Shown: positions 33,014 through 41,707 of the stretch, in pieces
Layout: each line of letters starts with the position of its first letter
Position numbering within the stretch: the stretch's first letter is position 1
Assembly: GCA_045546175.1 (NCBI GenBank)
Contig: JAZQCI010000030.1
Location: 26,978-90,977 of the forward strand
Length of the DNA stretch: 64,000 nucleotides
Reading direction: 5' to 3'
From: CAG-791 sp045546175
GTDB taxonomy: Bacteria > Bacillota > Clostridia > Lachnospirales > Lachnospiraceae
Made by a program: the position numbers and the translations under genes
Notes under the pieces: generated by a model
What the model was told of the DNA's origin: nothing
What the model saw: only the letters and a program-made list of their open reading frames with translations
Databases searched by the model: none

Positions 33014-33268
33014 TTGAACATAAGAACAGCGTGCTTCGAAATTTTCTTAATGCGGCACTCCCGTGATTTTAGGCATGACACCCTATATCAGGGATAATAA
33101 ATCCCAAAGCCACCGAGAAATGGCGTGATTTCGGCCAACATGGGAAGTCATTTTCCATGGCTTTGGGCAAGAAAACTCTCCATGGATAATTTATCTCCTA
33201 ATCCTGCCTGTAAACACTAACGCAAGTGGGAAAATTAGGAGCTGAAATTGTCAAAAACCGCGTTTATG

Positions 33269-33430
33269 CCTAAAAGAGCACCGGAAGTTCCCGGAATGTT
33301 TCTGTAGTGCCCCTAAAAGAGCACCGGAAGTTCCCGGAGTGTTCCTGTAGTGCCCCTAAAAGAGCACCGGAAGTTCCCGGAATGTTCCTGTAGTGCCCCT
33401 AAAGAGTACCGGAAGTACCCTGTTGCGCCC
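33269..33430. repeat. Four-copy 43-bp direct repeat array
   Basis: Units start at 33269, 33312, 33355 and 33398, exactly 43 bp apart: CCTAAAAGAGCACCGG, AAGTTCCCGGAATGTT, CCTGTAGTGCC. The last is partial and degenerate. It ends just before the stop of the FtsX-like gene, as the 39-bp array does at aroD. Confidence 0.87.
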
Positions 33431-33437
33431 CCAATTT

Positions 33438-36158
33438 TCACTCCACCGACTTGAGCGACTCCACCATATCAATCTTCCGAATGTAGAAATACGAGAAGAA
33501 GTTCACCGACATGGAAAAGACCACCGTCAGGAGGATCGCGTAGAGATAGCTGCGGGCGTGCAGCCCGTGTCCGAAGATCATATATTCCATCTCAATCGTC
33601 CCGATGAGCCAGCGGTGCAACCATTTGCCGCCCAGCATGCCGAGCGCCGCTCCCATCAGCGTGAGAATGATGTTCTCGCGGTACACGTAAGAAGCCGTCT
33701 CTCCGTCGTAGAAGCCCAGCACCTTGAGGGTCGCCAGCTCGCGGACGCGCTCCGTCACGTTGATATTGGTCAGGTTAAAGAGGACGAGAAAAGCGAGAGC
33801 CGCCGCAGCTCCGATGATGATCCAGACTACCACGTCCAGGCTCTTCATGCTCTCGTTAAAGTGGTCCCTCGTCTCGTCGATGCTGCTGTATGTGATGACG
33901 CCTTTCATCTTCGAGACCCGCTGCGCCACGGCGGACGAGCTCAGATCTATGCCTGCACCGGCCGTCTGATCGTCCCTCTCGGAGGGGCTCATATCTGCGC
34001 CCGCACCGGACTCCTGCGCGTCCTGCGCTCCCCCGTTCTTCGTTTCGTCCGTCACTGTTTTGACCAGAATAAGGTTGTCCCGGGGCTTTTCGCCGAACAC
34101 TTTCGTGTAACAGGCGGGCGTCATATAGACGTAGTGGCCGACATAGTTCTCGCAGATGCCGCACACCTGCACCGGATATTCCTTCTCGTCATTGTCGAGG
34201 AGCCTTATAGTGTCTCCCTCGCTGATCCCCAGGTTGTCCGCCAGCTTTTCATCGATGACAATGGCGTCGTCGGTGGGAGCAAGCCGCGGAAGATCCCCCA
34301 CTTTGCCGTAGCGGCGCAGACCGTCCGCGCGCGGATAGAGGCAGAAATAGTCCTCCGCGACCGGGTGTCCGTCCGCCTCGGAAGGGGTTCCCCAACCCGC
34401 CGTAGAGCGCACCGAGACGTTGTCGGTCGTTCCTTCGTCCGTCCTTACACTGACGCCGGTGCTGTAACACCCCATGAAAGACTCGATCCCGGGTTCCGCC
34501 TCCAGCGCCTCCATGAGCTCCGTGCGCTCGGAAGGCGTAAGGCCCGTGTCGATCGAGATCGTGGCGTTGTAAGGCATCAGGTCGTCAAACTGCCAGGTGA
34601 GCACGTCGAAGATGGAATCGCGCAGTCCGTAGCCGGTCGCCAGGAGTGCGGTGCAGCCCGCGATCCCGATGATGGTCATCCAGAAGCGCTTTTTGTAGCG
34701 GAACAGGTTGCGCGCGCTGACCTTCTGAATAAAGGACAGGCGGCTCCACAGAGGTTCTATGTACTCGAGGAAGATCCGCTTTCCGGGCTTTGGCGCGCGC
34801 GGCCGCAGCAGTTCTGCGGGCTTTGCCAGAAGCGTCGCATAGCAGGCCGCAAAAGCCGCTCCCGCTGTCGCGAGGACCGCCGCTCCCAGTGAATAGAGGG
34901 CCACAAGAGGCGAGATCCCGATCTCAAGCGGCGGCAAAAGATAGAGGATCCCCCACTCGTAGTAGATGAGCGCAGGAAGCGCGGTGCAGCCGATGAGCAG
35001 ACCGGCGCCGCCTCCGATCAGACTGGCCGCCAGCGCATAGCCCAAATATTTGACGGAAATTGCCGGCGTGGAAAAGCCCAGCGCTTTCATCGTGCCGATC
35101 TCCGCGCGGTGATCTTCCACCATTCTGGTCATGGAAGTGAGGGAGCTCAGCGCCGCTACAAGGAAAAAGATGAGCGGAAACACATCGGCCAGGTTCCCCA
35201 TTCTCTCCGCGTCGGAGGAGAACTCCACGTAGCTGCGGATCGTGTCGCGCCCCAGCGTATACCACTCCCCGCTCGGGGTCTCCAGCCCCGACATGGCACT
35301 GCCCCCGCTGCTGGATTCCGAGAGCCCCAGGATCAGCGCGCTGACCATATCGGTATAGGTGACCCCATCGCTGACCTGCTTCTTCCTGATCGCGGCTCTC
35401 TCTACCGCCAGAGGTTTCAGGCCGTCTATAAAGGCGTCCACTTGATCCTTATAGGCGTCGTCCGTGTAACAGTTGTACTTTTCAAGCCCCTTCAGGGTCA
35501 GATAAATGGTGGAATAAATCTCCTGTGTGAAGCATTCCGAGGGCAGCACGACAAAGCCGGTGACACTGCCGCTTCCCACGTTGGAGCCGCTCCTGGTCCT
35601 TGAGATGTAAAGGGGGCTTCGCACGACGCCGACGATCGTAAAAGTGTGCCTGGTGGAATGGGACCCTTCTGCGGAGTTCTCTGTGAGCGGGTCCTCTTCG
35701 AGCACGCTGTTAAAAGATTCCCTGGTATCAATCGTGATCGTATCGCCGATCTCCTTGTGCAGGGCCTCCAATATTTTGACTTCCGTGACGCATTCGTCCG
35801 GAGACTGCGGAAGGCGCCCCTCGGTGAGATCCGGAAGATTGATCTGCCGGGGCATCTCCAGGACATTGACGCAGTCCTCCCCTGCCAGGGCATCAAAAGT
35901 ACGGCTCCCCTCCGCCGCCTTTACGCCGGGCACCTGAGAGAGCGCCTGAAGATCCTCTTCCGTAAAGCCCAGCATCGAGAGAAGCCGTACATCCATGAAG
36001 CATTGCCGGTCATAATAGTGATCCACTGTATTTTGCATATCCGGCGCCGTCATGCGAAGGCCGGCCAGAAAGCCCACCGCCAGAAGGCTCATCACAAACA
36101 GCGACAGAAAGCGCCTTTTCGTATGCAGGATCTCGCGGATCGTGTCCACAAAGATCAT
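33438..36158 (-). CDS. FtsX-like ABC-exporter permease without partner ATPase
   Basis: A 906-residue membrane protein with the two-half layout of large FtsX/MacB permeases: a first membrane helix (about 20-38), a large extracytoplasmic domain to about 310, three helices with an FtsX domain (about 320-450), another helix (about 500), a second external domain, and a final three-helix FtsX domain (about 795-905). Such proteins normally need an ATPase of the LolD/MacB type. None is encoded next to it; GtrA lies upstream. ATG 36158 is chosen (MIFVDTIREIL); a GTG at 36182 is possible, and no strong ribosome site marks either. The substrate is unknown, perhaps lipids or peptides. Confidence 0.85.
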   Translation of the reverse strand: MIFVDTIREILHTKRRFLSLFVMSLLAVGFLAGLRMTAPDMQNTVDHYYDRQCFMDVRLLSMLGFTEEDLQALSQVPGVKAAEGSRTFDALAGEDCVNVLEMPRQINLPDLTEGRLPQSPDECVTEVKILEALHKEIGDTITIDTRESFNSVLEEDPLTENSAEGSHSTRHTFTIVGVVRSPLYISRTRSGSNVGSGSVTGFVVLPSECFTQEIYSTIYLTLKGLEKYNCYTDDAYKDQVDAFIDGLKPLAVERAAIRKKQVSDGVTYTDMVSALILGLSESSSGGSAMSGLETPSGEWYTLGRDTIRSYVEFSSDAERMGNLADVFPLIFFLVAALSSLTSMTRMVEDHRAEIGTMKALGFSTPAISVKYLGYALAASLIGGGAGLLIGCTALPALIYYEWGILYLLPPLEIGISPLVALYSLGAAVLATAGAAFAACYATLLAKPAELLRPRAPKPGKRIFLEYIEPLWSRLSFIQKVSARNLFRYKKRFWMTIIGIAGCTALLATGYGLRDSIFDVLTWQFDDLMPYNATISIDTGLTPSERTELMEALEAEPGIESFMGCYSTGVSVRTDEGTTDNVSVRSTAGWGTPSEADGHPVAEDYFCLYPRADGLRRYGKVGDLPRLAPTDDAIVIDEKLADNLGISEGDTIRLLDNDEKEYPVQVCGICENYVGHYVYMTPACYTKVFGEKPRDNLILVKTVTDETKNGGAQDAQESGAGADMSPSERDDQTAGAGIDLSSSAVAQRVSKMKGVITYSSIDETRDHFNESMKSLDVVVWIIIGAAAALAFLVLFNLTNINVTERVRELATLKVLGFYDGETASYVYRENIILTLMGAALGMLGGKWLHRWLIGTIEMEYMIFGHGLHARSYLYAILLTVVFSMSVNFFSYFYIRKIDMVESLKSVE

Positions 36159-36230
36159 GCTGCTTTTTCTGTTATGCGTCACACTTTATTTCCTTGGTCC
36201 GGTTTCCGGCCGAAAGCATTTGCTCCGGCC

Positions 36231-36635
36231 TCAGTGTTTGAATATCACAAATTTGCTGAGCACATAGTTCAGCACAATTACAATGAAATTGGCCGCTATT
36301 TTGACGATCATGTCGTTAAAATGCAGAACATTCACAAAGACAAACATGATCACCCAGTCCACCACGCCGGTTCCCAGCCTGCAGGCGAAGAAGGACCCGA
36401 TCTCTTTGAGGATCTCTCCCTTCTCCGTGGCCGAGCTGTGGAAGACCATGGTCCGGTTGGTCACGTACGCGAAAAAGACTGCCAGTGCCCAGGCAATGAC
36501 GGTCGACGCCATGACGCTCATGCCGAAGACATGCGCGCATACCCAATAGGACACGATGTTGACAACGGTAGTGAATACTCCGAAGACAAGGTACAAAATC
36601 ACATCTTTATATTTATCCCAGTATTCTTTGATCAT
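36231..36635 (-). CDS. GtrA-like membrane protein
   Basis: A 134-residue protein with four membrane helices, FGVFTTVVNIVSYW and the loop with FAYVTNRTMVFHS typical of the GtrA family, thought to help flip or position polyprenyl-linked sugars in cell-surface polysaccharide synthesis. AGGGAG precedes ATG 36635. No glycosyltransferase gene is adjacent. The gene lies between pepF and the FtsX-like gene on the same strand. Confidence 0.9.
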   Translation of the reverse strand: MIKEYWDKYKDVILYLVFGVFTTVVNIVSYWVCAHVFGMSVMASTVIAWALAVFFAYVTNRTMVFHSSATEKGEILKEIGSFFACRLGTGVVDWVIMFVFVNVLHFNDMIVKIAANFIVIVLNYVLSKFVIFKH

Positions 36636-36680
36636 TTGCTAATCTCCCTTCAGTCGAGGCTCTCTGATCGGGCGGAAGTT

Positions 36681-38498
36681 TCACTCCCCGCCTGCCAGCT
36701 CTCTCTCCAGTTCCTCCATCTGTCTGACCGCGTCCGCGAACACGTCCAGCGCCTCGTCCACCGGCTCCGATGTGGAGAGGTCCACGCCGGCGATCTTTAA
36801 CAGGCTCACCGGGTCCTGCGTGCAGCCGCTCTTAAGAAATTCCAGATAGGGTTTCACAGCTTTCTCGCCCTGTTCCAGAATTCTGTGCGCGATGGCGACC
36901 GCCGCCGAGAAGCTGGTGGCGTACTGGTAGACATAGAAATTGTAGTAGAAGTGCGGGATCCTGCACCACTCGTACGCGATCAGCGGATCCGACACCATAT
37001 CTTCGCCAAAATATTGCTTATTGAGTTCCAGATACAGATCGCACAGCGCGCCTGCCGTCAGAGGGTTCCCCGCCTCCGCCATGGCGTTGGTCTTTCGCTC
37101 AAACTCCTCGAACATGGTCTGGCGGTAAACCGTCCCCTTAAAGCTCTCCAGATAGTGGTTGATCAGATACGCCTTCTCCTTCGGATCGGCAGCTCTGGAA
37201 AGCATGTACTCCAGAAGAAGGATCTCATTGGTCGTGGAGGCGACCTCCGCCACGAAGATCTTGTATCCGGCATTTAAGTGAGACTGCGCGTGGTCCGAAT
37301 ACCAGGTGTGCATGGAATGTCCCATCTCGTGCACAAGCGTAAAAACATCGTCCAATGTGTCCGTATAGTTGAGCAGCATGTAGGGATGCACGCCGTAGAC
37401 GCCGGAGGAATAAGCCCCGGAGCGCTTTCCCTCGTTCTCATACACGTCGATCCAGCGCTCCTCATAAGCCTTGCGGACGACGGAGAGATATTCTTCGCCA
37501 AGGGGAGCCAGAGCATTCAGGGACAGCTCCTTCGCCTCCTCATAGGAGAACTTCCGGTCATAGTCGGCCACCATGGGCACATAGACGTCGTACATGTGCA
37601 GCTCATCGACGCCCAGCATCTTCTTTCGCAGGGAGACATAGCGGTGCATATACGCTATTTTGTCGTGAACGCTCTCGATCAGGCGGTCACAGACTGCCGG
37701 GTCCACGTTGTTGCCGTTTACGGCCGCCACAAAGGTAGAGGGATACTTCCTCGCGCGGGCGTAGAAGATCTGCTGTTTCACCTGTCCGTCGTACAGAGCC
37801 GCCCAGGTATTCGCGAATTCGCTGAAGCGCGTGTAATACTTCTCAAACACCGCCTTCCTCAGATCCCGGTCCGGGGACATCTGAAGGGGCACAAAGCGGC
37901 CGTTGGAGAGCTGGATCTCATTGCCCTCCCTGTCCGTGACAGGCGGGAATTTGAGGTCCGCGTTGGAGAGCATGCCAAAGCCGTTCGAAGGCGTCTGCGC
38001 CATCTCGCCGGCTGACGCGAGCAGCTGCTCCATCTCTTTGCTGAGCGTGTGCTCCTTGAGGCGCCGGATCTCGCGGATCGTGACCTCATAGTCCCTGAGT
38101 CCGGGCTCTTCCTCATAGAAGCGTCCGATCACGTCATCCGGAATACCCAGTATTTCGGGCTCCATAAAAGCCAGCTCCTCGCTGATCCTGACCGACGCGC
38201 TCTGCACTTTCAGCTCCAGTTCCTGGTAGTGGGCGTTGCCGGCGTCCTGATCGTGGCGCATAAAAGAATACCCGCCCACGCGGTCCAGCTTCAGGGAGCA
38301 GTCGTCGTATAGCTTAAGCGCCTCGTACAATTTCTGTGCGCTCTCGGACAGCTTTCCTTCATATTCCTTCACTTTGGCGGCTAAGTCCTTGGCCTGCTGC
38401 AGTTCCTCTTCCCAGAGTCTTTCGTCCGGGTAAATATCTTCCAGGCGCCAGGTCTGCTCCGCCGGCACCTCTTCTCTTACGGGTAATTTGTCGTTCAT
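36681..38498 (-). CDS. pepF: Oligoendopeptidase F (M3B metallopeptidase)
   Basis: A 605-residue cytosolic zinc peptidase for short peptides. The zinc motif is in TLVHEMGHSMHTWYSDH (HEMGH), with the third ligand Glu in the EVASTTNEILL helix. The N-terminal domain begins EQTWRLEDIYPDERLWEEEL, typical for PepF. ATG 38498 has GGAGG 10 bases before it; the upstream in-frame codon at 38531 lacks one. The length is normal. Confidence 0.95.
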   Translation of the reverse strand: MNDKLPVREEVPAEQTWRLEDIYPDERLWEEELQQAKDLAAKVKEYEGKLSESAQKLYEALKLYDDCSLKLDRVGGYSFMRHDQDAGNAHYQELELKVQSASVRISEELAFMEPEILGIPDDVIGRFYEEEPGLRDYEVTIREIRRLKEHTLSKEMEQLLASAGEMAQTPSNGFGMLSNADLKFPPVTDREGNEIQLSNGRFVPLQMSPDRDLRKAVFEKYYTRFSEFANTWAALYDGQVKQQIFYARARKYPSTFVAAVNGNNVDPAVCDRLIESVHDKIAYMHRYVSLRKKMLGVDELHMYDVYVPMVADYDRKFSYEEAKELSLNALAPLGEEYLSVVRKAYEERWIDVYENEGKRSGAYSSGVYGVHPYMLLNYTDTLDDVFTLVHEMGHSMHTWYSDHAQSHLNAGYKIFVAEVASTTNEILLLEYMLSRAADPKEKAYLINHYLESFKGTVYRQTMFEEFERKTNAMAEAGNPLTAGALCDLYLELNKQYFGEDMVSDPLIAYEWCRIPHFYYNFYVYQYATSFSAAVAIAHRILEQGEKAVKPYLEFLKSGCTQDPVSLLKIAGVDLSTSEPVDEALDVFADAVRQMEELERELAGGE

Positions 38499-38587
38499 TG
38501 CCAGTTTTCCTCCGTCAGTGTAGTATAACACAAGTGAGATGCCCCTGAGTCAGAAAGTGGAGCAGAAATACAGATTCCGGGCAGAAA

Positions 38588-38640
38588 CAAACACGCACCG
38601 GAGAGATCCATATAATTGTTCTCTCCGATGCGTGTCAGCG
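38588..38640 (-). terminator. Terminator of the cell-wall-binding protein gene
   Basis: On the minus strand ACACGCATCGGAGAG ... CTCTCCGGTGCGTGTTTGTTTC, a 15-bp stem with one mismatch and a T-rich tail, about 40 bases past the stop at 38680. Confidence 0.7.
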
Positions 38641-38679
38641 ACTCTCAGCCTATAGAGGGGCATCCCCTGAAGTATAATT

Positions 38680-41229
38680 TCACCCGTTCCTGAGTGCGCC
38701 GTCTTTTTCAAAGTAAAACGATCTTCTGCCTATCTTCTGCCATCCGGTGCGTCTTGCGCCGTCGGTGCCCATGTAGTACAGCTTCCCGTTTACCCTCAGC
38801 CAGCCGGTCTTCATGAAACCGTCTTTGCACACGAAAAAGATCTTCTTGCCAATCCTGACAAAGCCGCGCTTTTCGATCAAAGCGCCGTCGGGCTGAAAGT
38901 AAAACAACTTTTTCCCTTTTTTCAGCCACTTCGTTCGCATTGAACCGTCGGCATTCATGTAGTACAGCTTCCCGTTTACCCTCAACCATCCGGTCTTCAT
39001 GGAGCCGTCATTTTTCTTGTAGTAAGTTTTTCCGCCCAGCTTCACAAATCCGGAGTCCCTGAGCAGATAGCCATTAGCGTCAAAATAGTAAATGGCTCCG
39101 TTCACTTTCTTAAACCCTGTCAACACGGTACCTGTCGCAGGACTCACATAGCTGCGCCTTCCGTTTGTCTCCACCCATCCAGCTTTGACAAGACGTCCCT
39201 GCGCGTCGAAGTGATACACGGAATTCCCGATCTTGCGGTTTCCCTTTGCGACGCGGCCTGCTCCGTCAAAATAGAATGTAAACTTGACGAACTTCTTCCA
39301 TCCTGTATCTCTCTTCGCCGTCTTTGTATTAAAGTGGTACAGATCGCCGTCAATCTTTTTCCATCCCGTCAACGGCTCATTGTTTTTATAGTAATACTCA
39401 TTCCCGGCATTTCCCCGGACCCATCCGTCTTCGACGTATGTGCCTGCCCTTTTTGCAGACGCGCTGCTGTACCCGTCATAAGCGCGGTCGTCGACCTTCC
39501 TGGTCGTCGCTTTATTCAGCTTGTGCGTCACGACTCCCTCAAGCTTCTTTGAATCGCTCTTGTCATAAAGATATACTTTCTGCTCCGTATAGTTGCGCTT
39601 AAGGTCCTGCGAAATAATGTTATCGTACACGGTATACGTTATATCGCCATTGTAGCGCACGCTTGCGACATTGCCGTACTTCTTTGCGCGACGGGCGGTG
39701 TCGTAGGACATGGTGCCCGAAGCGGAATATTTTGACGGCGAATCATTCAGGCTGTTGTAGTAATAGAAGGATGCATTTACCGCCTTGAGGAAATCATCTG
39801 AATTGGAAGTATCTGAACCATGATGGCTCATTTTAAAGATATCCGCCTTCACGTCTACTTTTTCTTTCAGGATCTGCTTCTCCGCTTCGAGTTCTATATC
39901 TCCCGCGTTCAGATATCTCGTGTTTCCACAGGTAAATCTTGTCACCAGTGAGTTGTTATTGATAAAACTCCGGCCATGCCATCCGCTCTTAAAATTTGCC
40001 CCCCACAGGACATTTACATCTACATCTCCCACCTTAAAGGAAGATCCTTTTTTGAGGTAGGTGATCTTTACATTCTTCTCCTTTGCATTATTGATGATTC
40101 TCTTGCACCAGGCAATATAGTCCACCATATACTCGGAAGTTCCATTCATATAGGAGAAATCAGGCAGGTACAGATTTGTGACCTTGTACTTCCCGTCATT
40201 GAGGATATTTCTGATATTCCCCATATGATCGTCGTGATAGTGGCTGACGTATATGTCAAAATCGCGATAGCCGTGATCGCTCAGCCAGTCGTTAAGGGCT
40301 CCCCACGATTCCTTGACATAGGTGTCGATCAGAAGCTTCTTACCGCTGCTGGTGAGCATCTGACTGTCTCCGTACCCTTGATTTTTGAAGTCGATCACTT
40401 CCAGCTTCATCTGCTTGATCTTTTGCGATACTGCAGCAGTAAGTGACTGTTTCTCCAGTGCCTTTGTTTCTGAGACCGCTTCTGCTTTGGCTGCAGGGGC
40501 GACTTCCGTCGGGAGCTGCGCCGCGGCTGTTGCGGGGTCGAGTTCTGCCGGGAGCTGTGCGGCGGCGGCTGCCGGATCGAGTTCTTCCGGCGCGGATTCC
40601 ACCGAGAGCTGTTGATCGGTGGTTGCGGGGGCGAGTTGCTCCGCGGCAGCTTCCGGGGCGGGCTGCTCTTCTGTCGGATGTGTTTCAGTCTGCTCTTCTG
40701 TCGGATGTGTTTCGGGCTGTTCTTTTGCCGATGCCGGGTCGGCTTCTGACTGGAGCTGTTTATCTGCGGCTGCCGGGTCAGTTTCTGCCATAGTCTGTTG
40801 ATCTGCGGCTGCCGGGTCAGCTTCTGCCATAGTCTGCTGATCTGTGTCCGCCGGGTTGATCTGCTCCGCAGCAGCTTCCGGGGCGGGCTGTTCTTCTGTC
40901 GGCAGTGTTTCCGGATGCTCTTCTGCCGGCGGCGTTTCGGGCTGTTCCGAGGTTTCTTTGCTTTCAGTGGATTCGGTCTCTTCCGCTGATGCAGAATGAT
41001 TTTCCTCAGCTGCCGCTTCTGTCTCCGCAGTTCCGGAAATGTTTTCCTCAGCGGCGGCAGCCTCTTCCCTGACGGAACTCTCTGCCTCATCTCTGCCGGA
41101 AATTTCCGCCTCTTCGGCCGTCGCGATCTCCTTTCCCTGCGAAACTTCAGATGCACTAACCGATGCCGCGTTTATGCTCACAGCAAGACATAGTGCAAAC
41201 AAGGCTGTCAGACATTTGTGTTTCAACAT
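38680..41229 (-). CDS. Secreted metallo-beta-lactamase-fold hydrolase with cell-wall-binding repeats
   Basis: An 849-residue exported protein. A signal peptide (MLKHKCLTALFALCLAVSIN, cleavage after about ASVSA) leads into a 200-residue Glu/Pro/Ala-rich linker with repeats such as PTEEQPETHPTEEQ and AAADQQTMAE. A ComEC-like metallo-beta-lactamase domain (about residues 280-520) has HYHDDHMG (HxHxDH), DIELEAEK after LNAG, and MSHHGSD. The last 250 residues are about ten aromatic GWxxxNGxxYYF repeats of the choline/cell-wall-binding type. This architecture recalls the pneumococcal phosphorylcholine esterase, but the catalytic domain need not share that activity. ATG 41229 is very close to its AAGGAGG; a TTG one codon later is possible. 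Confidence 0.85.
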   Translation of the reverse strand: MLKHKCLTALFALCLAVSINAASVSASEVSQGKEIATAEEAEISGRDEAESSVREEAAAAEENISGTAETEAAAEENHSASAEETESTESKETSEQPETPPAEEHPETLPTEEQPAPEAAAEQINPADTDQQTMAEADPAAADQQTMAETDPAAADKQLQSEADPASAKEQPETHPTEEQTETHPTEEQPAPEAAAEQLAPATTDQQLSVESAPEELDPAAAAAQLPAELDPATAAAQLPTEVAPAAKAEAVSETKALEKQSLTAAVSQKIKQMKLEVIDFKNQGYGDSQMLTSSGKKLLIDTYVKESWGALNDWLSDHGYRDFDIYVSHYHDDHMGNIRNILNDGKYKVTNLYLPDFSYMNGTSEYMVDYIAWCKRIINNAKEKNVKITYLKKGSSFKVGDVDVNVLWGANFKSGWHGRSFINNNSLVTRFTCGNTRYLNAGDIELEAEKQILKEKVDVKADIFKMSHHGSDTSNSDDFLKAVNASFYYYNSLNDSPSKYSASGTMSYDTARRAKKYGNVASVRYNGDITYTVYDNIISQDLKRNYTEQKVYLYDKSDSKKLEGVVTHKLNKATTRKVDDRAYDGYSSASAKRAGTYVEDGWVRGNAGNEYYYKNNEPLTGWKKIDGDLYHFNTKTAKRDTGWKKFVKFTFYFDGAGRVAKGNRKIGNSVYHFDAQGRLVKAGWVETNGRRSYVSPATGTVLTGFKKVNGAIYYFDANGYLLRDSGFVKLGGKTYYKKNDGSMKTGWLRVNGKLYYMNADGSMRTKWLKKGKKLFYFQPDGALIEKRGFVRIGKKIFFVCKDGFMKTGWLRVNGKLYYMGTDGARRTGWQKIGRRSFYFEKDGALRNG

Positions 41230-41460
41230 TCCCTCCTTCCGCCGGCTCACTGGCTTTTGTTGCTGCTGTTTAATGTTTATTCCATGCCAGTGAGTTAATT
41301 CAGGCTAATAACAATTATATCTCGCTCCCCTCGGAAAACAATAAACCGGCAGTTAATCGAATAACACTGGTCCTTTTTTTGTCCAATGTTCATTTTTTTA
41401 ATTATATATACCCTTAATATCATTATGTTTTTGCATCAGTATGCAGAAAATCAAGCCTGC

Positions 41461-41707
41461 TTAACAGCAAAATCCCGCCGGAGTTTCCTCCGGCGGCATC
41501 TGGTCCGCATCATCTATTTGTTTTTGGCTTTCCTGAACATAAACTTTCTCGCCACGCAGAGGTTCCATGATGACCACGGGGATCCCTTTTGCCGTCGCGG
41601 CTGCGGATCATGTACTGCGGAAGCTTTGTGGCGATATTTACTTTCTCGCGCAGATTGTTCCTCTGCAGGATCTCGCCGAGAGCTTCCTCGCTCCCGGCTG
41701 CGTTAAT
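41461..41707 (-). pseudogene. Aldo/keto reductase remnant
   Basis: Reading leftward from the end of the SGNH gene, one frame gives INAAGSEEALGEILQRNNLR, EKVNIATKLPQYMIRSRDGK (41707-about 41581). Another gives VVIMEPLRGEKVYVQ and more (41577-41461, TAA). Both are recognisable aldo/keto reductase segments: the helix before beta-strand 3 and the MEPLrGGkL motif near strand 7. The middle of the barrel is deleted and the frame shifted, so no protein of this family can be made. A GC-rich hairpin CCGCCGGAG/CTCCGGCGG lies in its tail (41475-41496). Confidence 0.7.

Larger units (their letters stand above)
32488..33437. other. 950-base gene-free block
   Basis: From left to right: cbiM leader, a fragment of the palindromic repeat (32588-32661), structured element B (32663-33013), a further inverted-repeat-rich stretch (33075-33260) and a four-copy 43-bp array (33269-33430). 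No credible protein gene was found. Confidence 0.75.
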
